Below are positions 52,804 to 62,058 of a stretch of 64,000 nt of DNA, piece after piece; positions within the stretch are counted from its first letter, which is position 1; each line of letters begins with the position of its first letter. This stretch comes from Terriglobia bacterium. GTDB lineage: Bacteria; Acidobacteriota; Terriglobia; Terriglobales; Acidobacteriaceae. The stretch spans positions 1 to 64,000 of the forward strand of contig JAIQET010000016.1 in assembly GCA_020073645.1 (NCBI GenBank), in the 5' to 3' direction. Position numbers and translations under genes: made by a program. The notes below the pieces were generated by a model that had not been told where the DNA came from, did not search any database, and saw only the letters and a program-made list of their open reading frames with translations.

Positions 52804-54441
52804 ATGATCAAGGCTGTGCGAGGCACGCGCGATCTGCTCCCGCCGGAGACGGCGCTGTGGAATTTTGTCGAATCGGCGGCGCGGGATGTGTTCCGGGCTT
52901 ACAACTTCCAGGAAATCCGCACGCCGATTTTCGAGGAGACGCAGTTGTTCGCGCGGTCGGTGGGCGAAGAGACCGACATCGTCTCGAAAGAAATGTACAC
53001 GTGGGAGGATGGGGGTGGTTCGGCTGACCAAGAGCTGCTTGATGCTTGGCTGAGAACACACTTCCGGGAAGTAACAAAGCTCGTACAGCCGCAGGAGTTT
53101 CCTACTGCTGGCAGGTCGCAGAGGACACGCTACGGACCAAGCGTGCAAGTCGAATGGAATGGGAGCTGGACGCTAGTCCGGGCCCGCTATGGTGCAAAGA
53201 ATCAAGACTTGCGTCACCTTGTCCAGCACGGAAATGCTTGGCGCGAAATGCATGGTGGGAAACCAGTGTCCCTGCTCCTGGTGACAGCAAGAGGGTCTGT
53301 CCCAGAGGCGTTCACCACCATTGCCCGAACAATGGGCATCGTCGTCGATGAACTGGAATTGAGGGTAGAGGCGCCGCAGTTTCTCACCCTTCGTCCGGAG
53401 AATACCGCAGGCGTGGTGCGCGCCTACATCGAGCACAACCTCGAGAACCGCGGTTTGAACAAGCTGTTTTACATCGGACCGCAATTTCGGCGGGAGCGGC
53501 CGCAGAAGGGACGCTACCGGCAGTTCTATCAGATCGGGGCGGAGATCATCGGGCCGCGCCATTCTGGCAGTGACAAACCGTTGCGTGACGCTGAAATATT
53601 GGAGATGCTGGACACCTTGCTTCGTCGTCTCGGAATCCGTAACCCTACGCTGCATTTGAACTCGGTTGGGTGCGCAGCAGATCGTGCTGTCTATAACGAG
53701 GCTCTTCGAGCTGCGCTAGCTCCGGTTGTCATACAAATGTGCGCCGACTGTCAACGGCGAGCCGTGACGAACCCCCTGCGCGTATTTGACTGCAAGGTGC
53801 CCGGGGATCAGCCGATCATTGAAAAGCTGCCTCTGATTAAGAACTATCTTGATAAAGATTGCCAAGAACACTTCGACAATGTGAAGGCGTTGCTGAGAGC
53901 TGCTGGAGTTTCTTTCATACCCAACGATCGATTGGTTCGAGGTCTCGATTACTACTCCCGAACGGCATTCGAGTTCACTCACGGAGCCTTGGGAGCCCAG
54001 AATGCCATCCTTGGGGGCGGAAGATACGATGGCTTGTCGGAGAGCCTAGGTGGGCCACCAGCTCCTGGAATCGGCTTTGCAATGGGAGAAGACCGACTAG
54101 TGCTCGCGCTTCAGGATCAGACGCCAACGATCTTGGGGGGACCCGATGCTTTCATTGCGCCCATCGGTGAGGGCATGAATCGAGAGGCTATCAAACTTGC
54201 GAAAGAGTTGCGTGAGAAAAAAGTCATTGTTGAGCTGGGTGATCGCAGTTTTCGACTAAAGAAACTGCTTGAAACAGCGAGCAAGGTTGGAGCTCGCTAT
54301 GCGATCATCGTTGGAGAAGACGAAACCAACGCTGATATTTTCAAGGTCAAGGACCTCATTACCGGCGAGCAGATTTCGGTTCCACGAGCCGAGTTGCCGC
54401 AGAAGTTACAATCGGGAAGGTCCCAGGGGAGGTCATCATGA
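52804..54441 (+). CDS. hisS: Histidyl-tRNA synthetase with a 110-residue insertion
   Basis: A 545-residue class II synthetase that charges tRNA-His. Family blocks are intact: MIKAVRGTRDLLPPE, IVSKEMYTWED, LTLRPENTAGVVRAYIEH, motif 2 FYIGPQFRRERPQKGRYRQF, the His-binding LVRGLDYYSRTAFEF and GGGRYDGLSE, then the anticodon domain. A normal HisS joins the WED and LTLRPE segments by about 10 residues; here about 110 extra residues (70-191) intervene in frame. The insert reads like a PD-(D/E)xK fold (LVRARYG, DLRHLVQHGNAWREMHGGKP, VSLLLVTARGSVPEAFTTIA, RTMGIVVDELEL) without the catalytic Glu-x-Lys. DNA of the insert and of the 3' half is less GC-biased than the rest. Confidence 0.9.
   Translation: MIKAVRGTRDLLPPETALWNFVESAARDVFRAYNFQEIRTPIFEETQLFARSVGEETDIVSKEMYTWEDGGGSADQELLDAWLRTHFREVTKLVQPQEFPTAGRSQRTRYGPSVQVEWNGSWTLVRARYGAKNQDLRHLVQHGNAWREMHGGKPVSLLLVTARGSVPEAFTTIARTMGIVVDELELRVEAPQFLTLRPENTAGVVRAYIEHNLENRGLNKLFYIGPQFRRERPQKGRYRQFYQIGAEIIGPRHSGSDKPLRDAEILEMLDTLLRRLGIRNPTLHLNSVGCAADRAVYNEALRAALAPVVIQMCADCQRRAVTNPLRVFDCKVPGDQPIIEKLPLIKNYLDKDCQEHFDNVKALLRAAGVSFIPNDRLVRGLDYYSRTAFEFTHGALGAQNAILGGGRYDGLSESLGGPPAPGIGFAMGEDRLVLALQDQTPTILGGPDAFIAPIGEGMNREAIKLAKELREKKVIVELGDRSFRLKKLLETASKVGARYAIIVGEDETNADIFKVKDLITGEQISVPRAELPQKLQSGRSQGRSS
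53011..53376 (+). other. In-frame inserted domain in hisS
   Basis: About 366 bases (122 codons between WED and FLTLRPE, against about 10 expected). Its codon use is less GC-biased than the flanks. The predicted order of strands and helices, with RYG where an active nuclease has ExK, resembles a dead PD-(D/E)xK nuclease fold; this is inference. Confidence 0.6.
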
Positions 54442-54929
54442 AAACGCGCGTTCTTGTGTCTGTGTTCTGTCTGCTGGTGGTGCCTTCTTTCGCCCAGAGC
54501 AGCGCAGCCGGTTCGCAAGCGATCGCGTCCGACTCCCAGCGCCCCACACCCTTCGCCCAATCGCTGCTTGACACAGAAAACGCATTTCTGGCGGCCATGG
54601 GGCGCGGAGATGTGCAGTATGTGAAGAACGCCGTCGCGGAGGATTTTGTCGGGGTTGGCAGCAATGGCGACAGCAGCGGCAAGAAGGACATGCTGGAGGA
54701 TCTGCATCCGGTGAAGGCGGCCAGCGATAAGGAACGACCCATCCTCTATTTTTTCGAAGTGGTGCCGCTCAATGATGGTGCGGCTGTGGTGACTTATGAC
54801 GCGGTAAGACCCGGGGAGCGCCCGCGCTACGTGCACGTCAGCGACACCTGGGTGAAGCAGGGCGAAGAGTGGAAGCTGAAGTTCCAGCAAGAGACTCCGA
54901 ATTTGTGGAGCGCATTGGACACCGACTAG
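54438..54929 (+). CDS. Secreted NTF2-like (DUF4440) protein
   Basis: A 163-residue exported protein whose ATG overlaps the hisS stop (ATGA). The signal peptide MKTRVLVSVFCLLVVPSFAQ ends near residue 19. The rest is a SnoaL/NTF2-like fold: AQSLLDTENAFLAAMGRGD, VKNAVAEDFVGVGSNGDSS, VVTYDAV and HVSDTWVKQGEEWKLKFQQE. Such proteins are common and unassigned. The coupling to hisS is unusual. Confidence 0.85.
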   Translation: MKTRVLVSVFCLLVVPSFAQSSAAGSQAIASDSQRPTPFAQSLLDTENAFLAAMGRGDVQYVKNAVAEDFVGVGSNGDSSGKKDMLEDLHPVKAASDKERPILYFFEVVPLNDGAAVVTYDAVRPGERPRYVHVSDTWVKQGEEWKLKFQQETPNLWSALDTD

Positions 54930-54956
54930 CGCACTGCGCGGCGACACCCGCCCGTT

Positions 54957-54962
54957 TATAAT
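54957..54962 (+). promoter_or_regulatory. TATAAT box before aspS
   Basis: A perfect TATAAT lies 46 bases before the aspS start; no good -35 is seen at 17 bases. It is a fair promoter candidate. Confidence 0.4.
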
Positions 54963-55007
54963 CTCTGATTCGGCTCAGGCCGTAATCCCGACAAGAAGGC
55001 ATTCCCT

Positions 55008-56849
55008 TTGCTCGATTTTTTAGGCGATCTCCGACGGACCCACATGTGCGGGGCGCTGCGCGTTTCTGACGCCGGTAAGCCGGCTGTGCTCATGGGTTGG
55101 GTAAACCGCCGCCGCGACCTCGGCAACCTTATCTTTGTGGATGTGCGCGACCGTACGGGAGTGACTCAGGTCGTGTTCAACAAGGAGAGGAATCCCGCGC
55201 TGCACGCCAAAGCGGGGGACCTGCGCAACGAGTACGTGATCGCGGCGCTCGGCAAGATCCGGCAGCGCGTGCCTGACACGGTGAACAAGAACATCCCGAC
55301 CGGAGAGGTCGAACTGATTGCCGATGAATTGCGCATCCTGAACGAAGCCAAGCAGCCTCCGTTTTTGCCGGGCGACATGGTGCTGCCCAACGAAGAGCTG
55401 CGGTTGCAGTATCGCTACATTGACCTGCGCCGCGACGCCATGCAGCGCAATATCGAGCTGCGGCACAGGGTGGCGATCGCGATTCGGGATTATCTGTCGG
55501 CACAGGGTTTCTTCGAGATCGAAACCCCGTTTATGACGCGCTCTACGCCTGAGGGGGCGCGCGATTACCTGGTGCCCAGCCGGGTGCAGCCGGGGTCGTT
55601 CTACGCGCTGCCGCAATCGCCGCAACTGTTCAAGCAGATCCTAATGATCTCGGGCTTTGACAAATATTTCCAGATCGTGCGCTGCTTCCGCGATGAAGAC
55701 CTGCGGGCGGACCGCCAGCCGGAGTTTACCCAGATCGATCTGGAGATGTCGTATCCGCAACCGGAGCGGGTGTGGGAGGTGGTCGAGGGATTCCTGACGG
55801 CGGCGTTCAAGGCCGGGGGACACGAGATCAAGCCGCCGTTCCCGCGCATGTCGTATGACGAAGCGATTCGCCAGTACGGCAGCGACAAGCCCGACATGCG
55901 GCTACCAGCGATGACCGACGTCCGTGAGGCATTCGCGCCGGAAAATCTGCAGACGTTGGGTGTGAGCGCAACTCTGCCGGTGGTGGCGATCCGTATTCCG
56001 AAAGTCGGCGAGCTATCGCGGAAAGAGCGTGACGACATCAAGCCGCTGTTTAACGCGAAGGGCGGGGCGAAGCTATTTGAGGACTTCAAGCGGCTGGAGA
56101 AAAACTTCCCCGAGGCCGCGTCCGGGGTTCGGAAAAAGACAGGCGCTGAGGCCGACGACCTGATTGTGATCGTCGCCGGTGATGGCAAGCCCGGCGGGCA
56201 TCCATCGGAGAGCATTGTGGGCCCTGAGGTGAAACAGCACGACCATGCGGTGTACACCTCGGCGGGGCTGTTGCGGGTGGCGCTGGCGCAGAAGTATGCG
56301 GCGAAGCACGGGCTGTTCAGCAAGACCGGCGATCCGGCCAAAGACTTTCGCTTCCTCTGGGTGACGGACTTCCCCATGTTCGAGTACGACGAAGAGGGGC
56401 AGCGCTGGGCGGCGGCGCATCATCCGTTCACCTCGCCGCATGAGCGGGACATGGACAAGCTGGAGTCTGATCCGGGCGCGGTGCGGGCGCTGGCTTACGA
56501 CGTGGTGCTGAATGGGACTGAGTTGGGTTCCGGCTCGATTCGTATTCATCGGCAGGATATTCAGCGGAAGATTTTCCACGCTTTGGGCATGACCGAAGAA
56601 GAGGCGCGGGCGCGCTTTGGATTCTTTCTGGAAGCACTGGAGTATGGGACGCCTCCGCATGGCGGGATTGCGTTGGGACTTGACCGCATTGCGATGATTC
56701 TGGCTGGGGCGGAGAGCCTGCGCGAAGTGATTCCCTTCCCCAAGACGGCGCGGGCGGTGGATTTGATGGTGGATGCACCGACTCCGGTGAGCGAGGCGCA
56801 ATTGCGGGAGTTGGGGATCAGTGTGCGGCGACAATCCAATGAAAGATAG
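55008..56849 (+). CDS. aspS: Aspartyl-tRNA synthetase
   Basis: A 613-residue bacterial AspRS. The N-terminal anticodon domain has THMCGALRVSDAGKPAVLMG and VDVRDRTGVTQVVFN; the class II core has motif 2 FRDEDLRADRQPEFTQID near 223, the bacterial insertion domain (about 290-420), and motif 3 GGIALGLDRIAMILAGAESL near 553, with VIPFPK typical of AspRS. The start is TTG 55008 (MLDFLGDLRRTHMCG). It ends 11 bases after the next ATG. Whether it also charges tRNA-Asn cannot be told; a GatA-like amidase lies elsewhere in the window. Confidence 0.95.
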   Translation: MLDFLGDLRRTHMCGALRVSDAGKPAVLMGWVNRRRDLGNLIFVDVRDRTGVTQVVFNKERNPALHAKAGDLRNEYVIAALGKIRQRVPDTVNKNIPTGEVELIADELRILNEAKQPPFLPGDMVLPNEELRLQYRYIDLRRDAMQRNIELRHRVAIAIRDYLSAQGFFEIETPFMTRSTPEGARDYLVPSRVQPGSFYALPQSPQLFKQILMISGFDKYFQIVRCFRDEDLRADRQPEFTQIDLEMSYPQPERVWEVVEGFLTAAFKAGGHEIKPPFPRMSYDEAIRQYGSDKPDMRLPAMTDVREAFAPENLQTLGVSATLPVVAIRIPKVGELSRKERDDIKPLFNAKGGAKLFEDFKRLEKNFPEAASGVRKKTGAEADDLIVIVAGDGKPGGHPSESIVGPEVKQHDHAVYTSAGLLRVALAQKYAAKHGLFSKTGDPAKDFRFLWVTDFPMFEYDEEGQRWAAAHHPFTSPHERDMDKLESDPGAVRALAYDVVLNGTELGSGSIRIHRQDIQRKIFHALGMTEEEARARFGFFLEALEYGTPPHGGIALGLDRIAMILAGAESLREVIPFPKTARAVDLMVDAPTPVSEAQLRELGISVRRQSNER

Positions 56850-57732
56850 GAAGTCCGCGCCGTCGTTCGGTAACCTCCTCGAAAGAATGCGTCGGCGCCC
56901 AACCTTAACCACTCCGCCGCTGTTGTACCACTACACGCAGAGGGCTGCCGTCGAAGGAATCATTTCATCCAAGAGCCTCTGGGCTACCGAGGCGCGTCTG
57001 CTTGAGGATCCCTTCGAGATTAGATACGGCTTTGAGCTAGCACAGGAAATACTCACAGACGAATTGCGGCAAGCCAAATCGATAGGGAAAAAGTCGATGC
57101 AAGCCTGTTTGGAGGTCGGCCTCGCGGAGATGAACCTGGTCAACGATTGCTCAGCAGACGCTTACGTAGCGTGCTTTTGTGCGAAGCCTAACCACGAACC
57201 ACAATACAACAAGTTTGGTCCTTATCAGATCGAGTTTGACCTTAGCCCGCTGCAGGGTGCGTTTCCCCTGAGGTCGACTGCCACCTGTCGGTACCTTCGC
57301 CTGGAACAAGTTCTCTACGAACCGGACCTCCAGCGGCAGAGGCTGCGCAGGGTGCTGCAAAGGGTTCGCGAGACCACAGAGGAATTTGAGAACCTAGGTA
57401 TCGCGTTCCTCTGTGACTCACTGTTAGAACAGGCGCTGACTCCCTGGATCTACGTTGTGAAGCGCCCGATCTTCGCCGAAGAGCACGAGTGGCGAGTGGT
57501 TTTTCTTCCGAAGATGGATGATTGGTGGTCCAGATATGAAACCAGCACAGGCATGAACACTAAGTTGAACAATCGGGGCCAACAAGTGCGATATGTAGAG
57601 TTGGCTTCGAACGGTTCGACACTTCCTATGAAGTCGATCACTTGTGGCCCTGGTTCTGACCCCGATTTTCAAGCCGAGCAGATCCGGCGACTGCTAAGCG
57701 AACACTGCTTTGGAGATGTGTCAACGGAGTGA
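56839..57732 (+). CDS. DUF2971-family protein overlapping aspS
   Basis: A 297-residue protein. LLYHYTQRAAVEGIISSKSLWA followed by TEARLLEDPFEIRYG (near residue 28) is the hallmark of DUF2971, a family of unknown function, sometimes seen near defence genes. Further blocks are DAYVACFCAKPNHEPQ, QYNKFGPYQIEFDL and IFAEEHEWRVVFLP. ATG 56839 lies inside the last codons of aspS (11-base overlap). Its DNA is less GC-biased than aspS, so it may be an acquired gene that inserted next to the stop. A toxin-like or nucleotide-modifying role is only a guess. Confidence 0.75.
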   Translation: MKDRKSAPSFGNLLERMRRRPTLTTPPLLYHYTQRAAVEGIISSKSLWATEARLLEDPFEIRYGFELAQEILTDELRQAKSIGKKSMQACLEVGLAEMNLVNDCSADAYVACFCAKPNHEPQYNKFGPYQIEFDLSPLQGAFPLRSTATCRYLRLEQVLYEPDLQRQRLRRVLQRVRETTEEFENLGIAFLCDSLLEQALTPWIYVVKRPIFAEEHEWRVVFLPKMDDWWSRYETSTGMNTKLNNRGQQVRYVELASNGSTLPMKSITCGPGSDPDFQAEQIRRLLSEHCFGDVSTE

Positions 57733-57757
57733 CGACAAAGGGAAGGTCGGGCAGGTT

Positions 57758-58933
57758 TCAGGTTTCTGCCGTCCGCAGCGTGGACGGGTTTAGTTCTCCA
57801 CACGACCGATACCCGCTCAACCCGAGGGTGAGATCAAAATCCGCTAGGAAATTCTGCACCACATCGCGCACTCCCTGCTCACCCGCGACGGCGAGTCCCC
57901 AGATGTAGAGACGGCCGAGGAGCACGGCTTTGGCGCCGAGGGCGATAGCCTTCAGGGCGTCTGAGCCGCGGCGGATTCCGCTGTCGAACAAGACCGGAAT
58001 CTTTTCCTGAATGGCTTCGACCACAGCCGGCAGGGCGTCGAGCGAGGCGATGGCTCCATCGACCTGGCGGCCACCGTGGTTGGAGACGATGACTCCATCC
58101 ACTCCGCAGTCCACTGCGCGCTTGCCATCGTCGGCGTGCTGAATTCCCTTTAGCACAATCGGCAGCCTGGTGTGGCGGCGCAACCAATCGAGGTCTTTCC
58201 AGTTCAGGGCGGTGTTGCCGAATACCGTGCCCCATAGCCGAATTGCGGCTGCGGGGTCAGCCTCCGGCGACTGGGTCAGCTGGCTGCGAAATGCCGGGTC
58301 GGTGAAATAGTTTGCCAAGCCCTTTCCCAGCAGAAAGGGCAAATAAGAATGGTGCAGGTCGCGCTCGCGCCAGGCCAGCATCTGGGTGTCGAGGGTCACT
58401 ACCAGGGCGCTATATCCGGCTTTCTCGGCCCGCTGCAGCATGCTGGCCGTCACTTCTGGATCTTTTCCCCAGTACAACTGGAACCAGCGGCGGGCGGCGC
58501 CCATGGCCTGGGCTACTTCCTCCATGGAGCGCGAGGAAAGCGTGCTGAGAATGAATGGGACGCCGAGAGCGGCGGCGGCGCGGCCCGAAGCGACCTCGGC
58601 TTCGAGATGAACGATCCCCTGCACCCCTACCGGGCCCAGCAGCAGCGGCGCGGGCAGGCGGGCGCCCAGCACTTCCACGCTCAGGTCGCGTTGCGAAACG
58701 TCGCGCAGCATGCGGGGCACAACCTGCCAGCGGGAAAAGGAATCCAGGTTGGCCTGCATGGTGCGCTCGCCGCCGGCGCCTCCAGCGACGTAGTCGTAGG
58801 CTTGCGGAGGGAGAATTTCCTTGGCCTTGGCTTCCAGGAGTGCGAGCGGGATGGGGACGGAAAGTTTCTTGCCAGCCAGTCCTGACTGGTAGATCTCCAA
58901 CTGGCGTTGCATGCCTGGGCTGGTTTCGGACAT
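57758..58933 (-). CDS. FMN-dependent alpha-hydroxy-acid oxidase/dehydrogenase
   Basis: A 391-residue TIM-barrel flavoenzyme of the L-lactate dehydrogenase/glycolate oxidase family. It shows YDYVAGGAGGERTMQANLDS near residue 44, PLLLGPVGVQGIVHLEAE, WFQLYWGKDPEVT, and the active-site VIVSNHGGRQVDGAIASLDA near 275 with the catalytic His and Arg, then DSGIRRGSDALKAIALGAKA for phosphate binding. It oxidises a 2-hydroxy acid, lactate or glycolate being likely; no respiratory partner is nearby. ATG 58933 follows aggtgaaggca; a GTG at 58945 is the alternative. Confidence 0.92.
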   Translation of the reverse strand: MSETSPGMQRQLEIYQSGLAGKKLSVPIPLALLEAKAKEILPPQAYDYVAGGAGGERTMQANLDSFSRWQVVPRMLRDVSQRDLSVEVLGARLPAPLLLGPVGVQGIVHLEAEVASGRAAAALGVPFILSTLSSRSMEEVAQAMGAARRWFQLYWGKDPEVTASMLQRAEKAGYSALVVTLDTQMLAWRERDLHHSYLPFLLGKGLANYFTDPAFRSQLTQSPEADPAAAIRLWGTVFGNTALNWKDLDWLRRHTRLPIVLKGIQHADDGKRAVDCGVDGVIVSNHGGRQVDGAIASLDALPAVVEAIQEKIPVLFDSGIRRGSDALKAIALGAKAVLLGRLYIWGLAVAGEQGVRDVVQNFLADFDLTLGLSGYRSCGELNPSTLRTAET

Positions 58934-59028
58934 GGGTGCCTTCACCTGGTCGCGGGCGGATTATACACGGGGCGATAAGGATTCCTCGCTGCGCTCGGAA
59001 TGACAAAACGGTAAACTGGCAGATACTC

Positions 59029-60984
59029 ATGGGCCGCATTCACGTCCTTCCCGAGCACGTTGCCAACAAGATCGCCGCGGGCGAAGTGGTGGAGCGGCCT
59101 GCCTCGGTGGTCAAGGAGTTGCTGGAGAACGCGCTGGACGCGGGGTCCACGCGCATCCGCATTCAGGTGGAGGCCGGCGGCAAGAAGCTGATCCAGATTA
59201 CCGATAACGGGTGCGGCATGGTGCGCGACGACGCTCTTTTGGCGTTTGAGCGACATGCCACTTCGAAAATCAAGAATGCGGAGGACCTGCTCAGCGTGGC
59301 GACGCTCGGCTTTCGCGGGGAGGCGTTGCCTTCGATTGCTTCGGTGTCGCGGTTGCGGCTGGAGACGCGGGCTCCCGAAGAAGCTTCCGGGACGATCGTC
59401 GAGATCAATGGCGGCAAGATTTTCAAAGTGGAAGAAGCCGGGCTGCCGGCGGGGACCTCGATCACGGTTCGCGATCTATTTTTCAATATCCCGGCGCGAA
59501 AGAAGTTTTTGAAGGCGGAGTCCACCGAGCTTTCGCACATCGCTTCGCTGGTCACGCACTACGCGCTGGCGCATCCGGACAAGCATTTTGAGTTGCACTC
59601 GGCCACTAACGCCATGCTGGTGGCGCCTCCGGTGGCGGGCTACAGCGAGCGCGTGTACCAGGTGTTCGGGAAGGAGACGCTAGACCAGTTGATTCCGGTC
59701 GCCGCCGAGCAGCCGCTGGAACGGATTGGGTTGCCACAGCCGCCGCCGTGGAGGCGGCAAGAAGAAGAGGAGCAAGGTCCGAGAGATCCCGGCGAAATGC
59801 GGGCGCATGGCTTCGTTTCCAAGCCCGAGATCCAGAAGCTGAACCGCAACTCGATTTTCGTGTTCGTCAATGGACGGTTGATCCGCGACCGGCTGATCCA
59901 GCATGCGCTCACGGAGGCTTATCGCAACATCCTGCCGCCGACGGTTTATCCCGTGGTGCTGCTGTTTCTGGAGCTGCCCAGCGGCGAGGTGGATGTGAAT
60001 GTCCATCCCTCGAAGACGGAGGTGCGATTCAGGCAGCAGACGGTGATGCATGACTTTGTGCGCGACTCGGTGCGGGCCGCGCTGATGAAGGCTCGGCCGG
60101 TGCCGCAGTTTGCCACTGAGATCTACGCTCATCCCACGGCGAGTCCGGGGCTATCCCCCGGGGCGCGCTCGCCGGAGGCCGGCGGGGCGTGGCGCGCGCT
60201 CTACGCGCCGGCTGCTCCGCAGGATTTTGCTTTGCAGGCCCCGGTGCCGCCACCCATGAATGAGCGGTTTCAGTTTGCGGGCGGGAGTGCCATTGAAGGC
60301 AATGCTGCTCTGTCCCTGGTGCGTGCGCCCGAGATCATCCCCGGCGATGGTTGCACGCCGCCGGTTCCAGAGGAACCCGAGGCACCCAGCGATCTGGCGC
60401 CTTCGCTGGCGTCGCTCAAGCCGCTGGGACAGATTCGCGAGTCTTTCATTCTGGCGGTGAACCATGAGGGGCTGTGGATCGTGGACCAGCACGTGGCGCA
60501 CGAGCGGGTGCTGTTCGAAAAGATTCTGAAGCAGCGAGCGGCACAGAAGGTCGAAAGCCAGCGCTTGCTCATGCCGCTGGTGATTGAGCTCAATCCTGCG
60601 CAGCAAGCCGTGTTTGCCGAGATTTCGGAGGAGCTGGCGAAGAATGGCTTCGAGGCGGAGCCGTTTGGCTCGCGCAGCATTGCGGTCAAGATCGCGCCGG
60701 CGGGCGTCGAAGCCACTCAGGTCGAGCACATGCTGCATGAGCTGCTCGACCAGATTTCCCGCGAAGAACAGAGCGTGAACCTGGAGAAAGTGCGGGCGCG
60801 CATTGCCGCCTCCATTGCCTGCCACGCCGCGATCAAGGTCAACATGCCGCTGGAACAGAACAAGATGGAATGGCTGCTGGCGGAGCTTGCCAAGACCGAA
60901 TGCCCCATGAGCTGTCCGCACGGGCGGCCGGTGGTTCTGCGGTATTCGCTGAAGGATATTCAGAAGGCGTTTAAGAGAATCTAG
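59029..60984 (+). CDS. mutL: DNA mismatch repair protein MutL (endonuclease type)
   Basis: A 651-residue MutL. The GHKL ATPase has VANKIAAGEVVERPASVVKE, ITDNGCGM, RHATSKI and GFRGEALPSIASV; the middle has VFVNGRLIRDRL and DVNVHPSKTEVRF. A Pro/Ala-rich linker (about 370-460) precedes the dimerisation domain. There the nuclease motif is DQHVAHERVLFE, with Val in place of the usual Ala, plus ASIACHAAIK and CPHGRPVVL, so the metal site of an endonuclease-type MutL is present. The stop codon touches the left arm of the next word hairpin. No mutS is nearby. Confidence 0.95.
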   Translation: MGRIHVLPEHVANKIAAGEVVERPASVVKELLENALDAGSTRIRIQVEAGGKKLIQITDNGCGMVRDDALLAFERHATSKIKNAEDLLSVATLGFRGEALPSIASVSRLRLETRAPEEASGTIVEINGGKIFKVEEAGLPAGTSITVRDLFFNIPARKKFLKAESTELSHIASLVTHYALAHPDKHFELHSATNAMLVAPPVAGYSERVYQVFGKETLDQLIPVAAEQPLERIGLPQPPPWRRQEEEEQGPRDPGEMRAHGFVSKPEIQKLNRNSIFVFVNGRLIRDRLIQHALTEAYRNILPPTVYPVVLLFLELPSGEVDVNVHPSKTEVRFRQQTVMHDFVRDSVRAALMKARPVPQFATEIYAHPTASPGLSPGARSPEAGGAWRALYAPAAPQDFALQAPVPPPMNERFQFAGGSAIEGNAALSLVRAPEIIPGDGCTPPVPEEPEAPSDLAPSLASLKPLGQIRESFILAVNHEGLWIVDQHVAHERVLFEKILKQRAAQKVESQRLLMPLVIELNPAQQAVFAEISEELAKNGFEAEPFGSRSIAVKIAPAGVEATQVEHMLHELLDQISREEQSVNLEKVRARIAASIACHAAIKVNMPLEQNKMEWLLAELAKTECPMSCPHGRPVVLRYSLKDIQKAFKRI

Positions 60985-61093
60985 CAATTAGCACTTAGCA
61001 ATTAGCATTTGGCCGGAATGGTTCGTGGTGGAATCATGCAATACAGGCGCTGTGGTCTAATGGCTAAGTGCTAATGGCTAAGTGCTAATTGCT
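60983..61093. repeat. Word hairpin with TTAGCAC/TTAGCAA units
   Basis: A perfect 17-bp pair, AGCAATTAGCACTTAGC (60983-60999) with its complement at 61077-61093, encloses further ttagcat and taatggc words. The left arm begins within the mutL stop codon and the right arm ends 6 bases before the next start. Confidence 0.92.
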
Positions 61094-61099
61094 GCTTTT

Positions 61100-61984
61100 A
61101 TGACCGACCACGAACTCGACCAGCTTCGGCGTGAGAAGTGGCATCTCAACGGGCCTCCGGTGCGCACCCTCGAGGATGCCCGTGCATTTATCGAGTCGGT
61201 GGGCTTCTGCCTGATGTACCCGCTGCGGCCGGCGGTGCTGGTGCCGACGTTCATCGGGGCGTGGGCTGGGTCGGACGAACACCTGCCCACGTGGCAGCAC
61301 GCTTTCGCCGATCCGCGGGCGCAGGAAGCCACCGATCTCATGGTCCGCTTGCTGCGCGAACATGCTGCGTACGAGGCCAATCTGTTCGACGAGAATAGCG
61401 CCTTCCTGGTGGCGGGTTCCATCTTTCCTTATTTTTATGCGCTAGTAGGCGAGCGCAATCCCAAGCAGGCGCCCAAGCCTGATCCCCGGTCGGAGTACTC
61501 GCAACTGGCGTGTGATGTGTTCGAAGCGGTTCGCCGCGACGGACCGATCTCCAAGCAGAAGCTGCGGGAGACGCTGAGCGGAAGCCTGTCTCTGGCGGCC
61601 CTCGATCACGCCCTGGGTGAACTGTGGTCGAAACTGCGCATCACCCGCGTGGACTATAAAGAAGGAGAGGGCGCGTTCTGGGATGTGTTGTATCGCTGGG
61701 CGCCCGAGGCGGTGCGCGAGGGTGTTGGGCTGTCGGTGGGAGAAGCACTGTCGGCGTTGCTTTCGAAATACCTGGATTGCGTGATCGCGGCCGATCAGCA
61801 GGAAGTGGAAACAATTTTTGGCAACTTCGTCCCGCGCTCGCGGGTGAAGGAAGCTATGAACGCTTTGCTGGCGGCGCGGGAGCTGAATTTCCTGCGAGTA
61901 GGCGCGCGGTCGTTGGTGCAGATCACGCCGCCCAGGGAAGCGGCGGCCTCCAATTCCCGCCGTCCGCAAGCTGTGAAGCGGTAA
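61100..61984 (+). CDS. Winged-helix protein, possibly AlkZ/YcaQ-related
   Basis: A 294-residue protein. The head HELDQLRREKWHLNGPPVRT and EDARAFIESVGFCLMYPLRP are distinctive; a winged helix-like part follows (VFEAVRRDGPISKQKLRETL, AALDHALGELWSKLRITRVD) and a second near 260. Short acidobacterial proteins of this build are sometimes grouped with the AlkZ/YcaQ crosslink-repair glycosylases, but I do not see the catalytic QxQ or QxD motif, so the name is tentative. It follows mutL across a word hairpin and precedes cmk. Confidence 0.6.
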   Translation: MTDHELDQLRREKWHLNGPPVRTLEDARAFIESVGFCLMYPLRPAVLVPTFIGAWAGSDEHLPTWQHAFADPRAQEATDLMVRLLREHAAYEANLFDENSAFLVAGSIFPYFYALVGERNPKQAPKPDPRSEYSQLACDVFEAVRRDGPISKQKLRETLSGSLSLAALDHALGELWSKLRITRVDYKEGEGAFWDVLYRWAPEAVREGVGLSVGEALSALLSKYLDCVIAADQQEVETIFGNFVPRSRVKEAMNALLAARELNFLRVGARSLVQITPPREAAASNSRRPQAVKR

Positions 61985-62058
61985 GTCTCGCGGTCCGCGC
62001 CGCGCGTCATCGCTCAAACCATGCCGTTTTCCAGCGTGTACAATTATTAGCTCGCACG

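Noticed and set aside
53011-53376. Intein in hisS
   Set aside because: No N-terminal Cys/Ser junction, no His-Asn end and too short with the wrong pattern.
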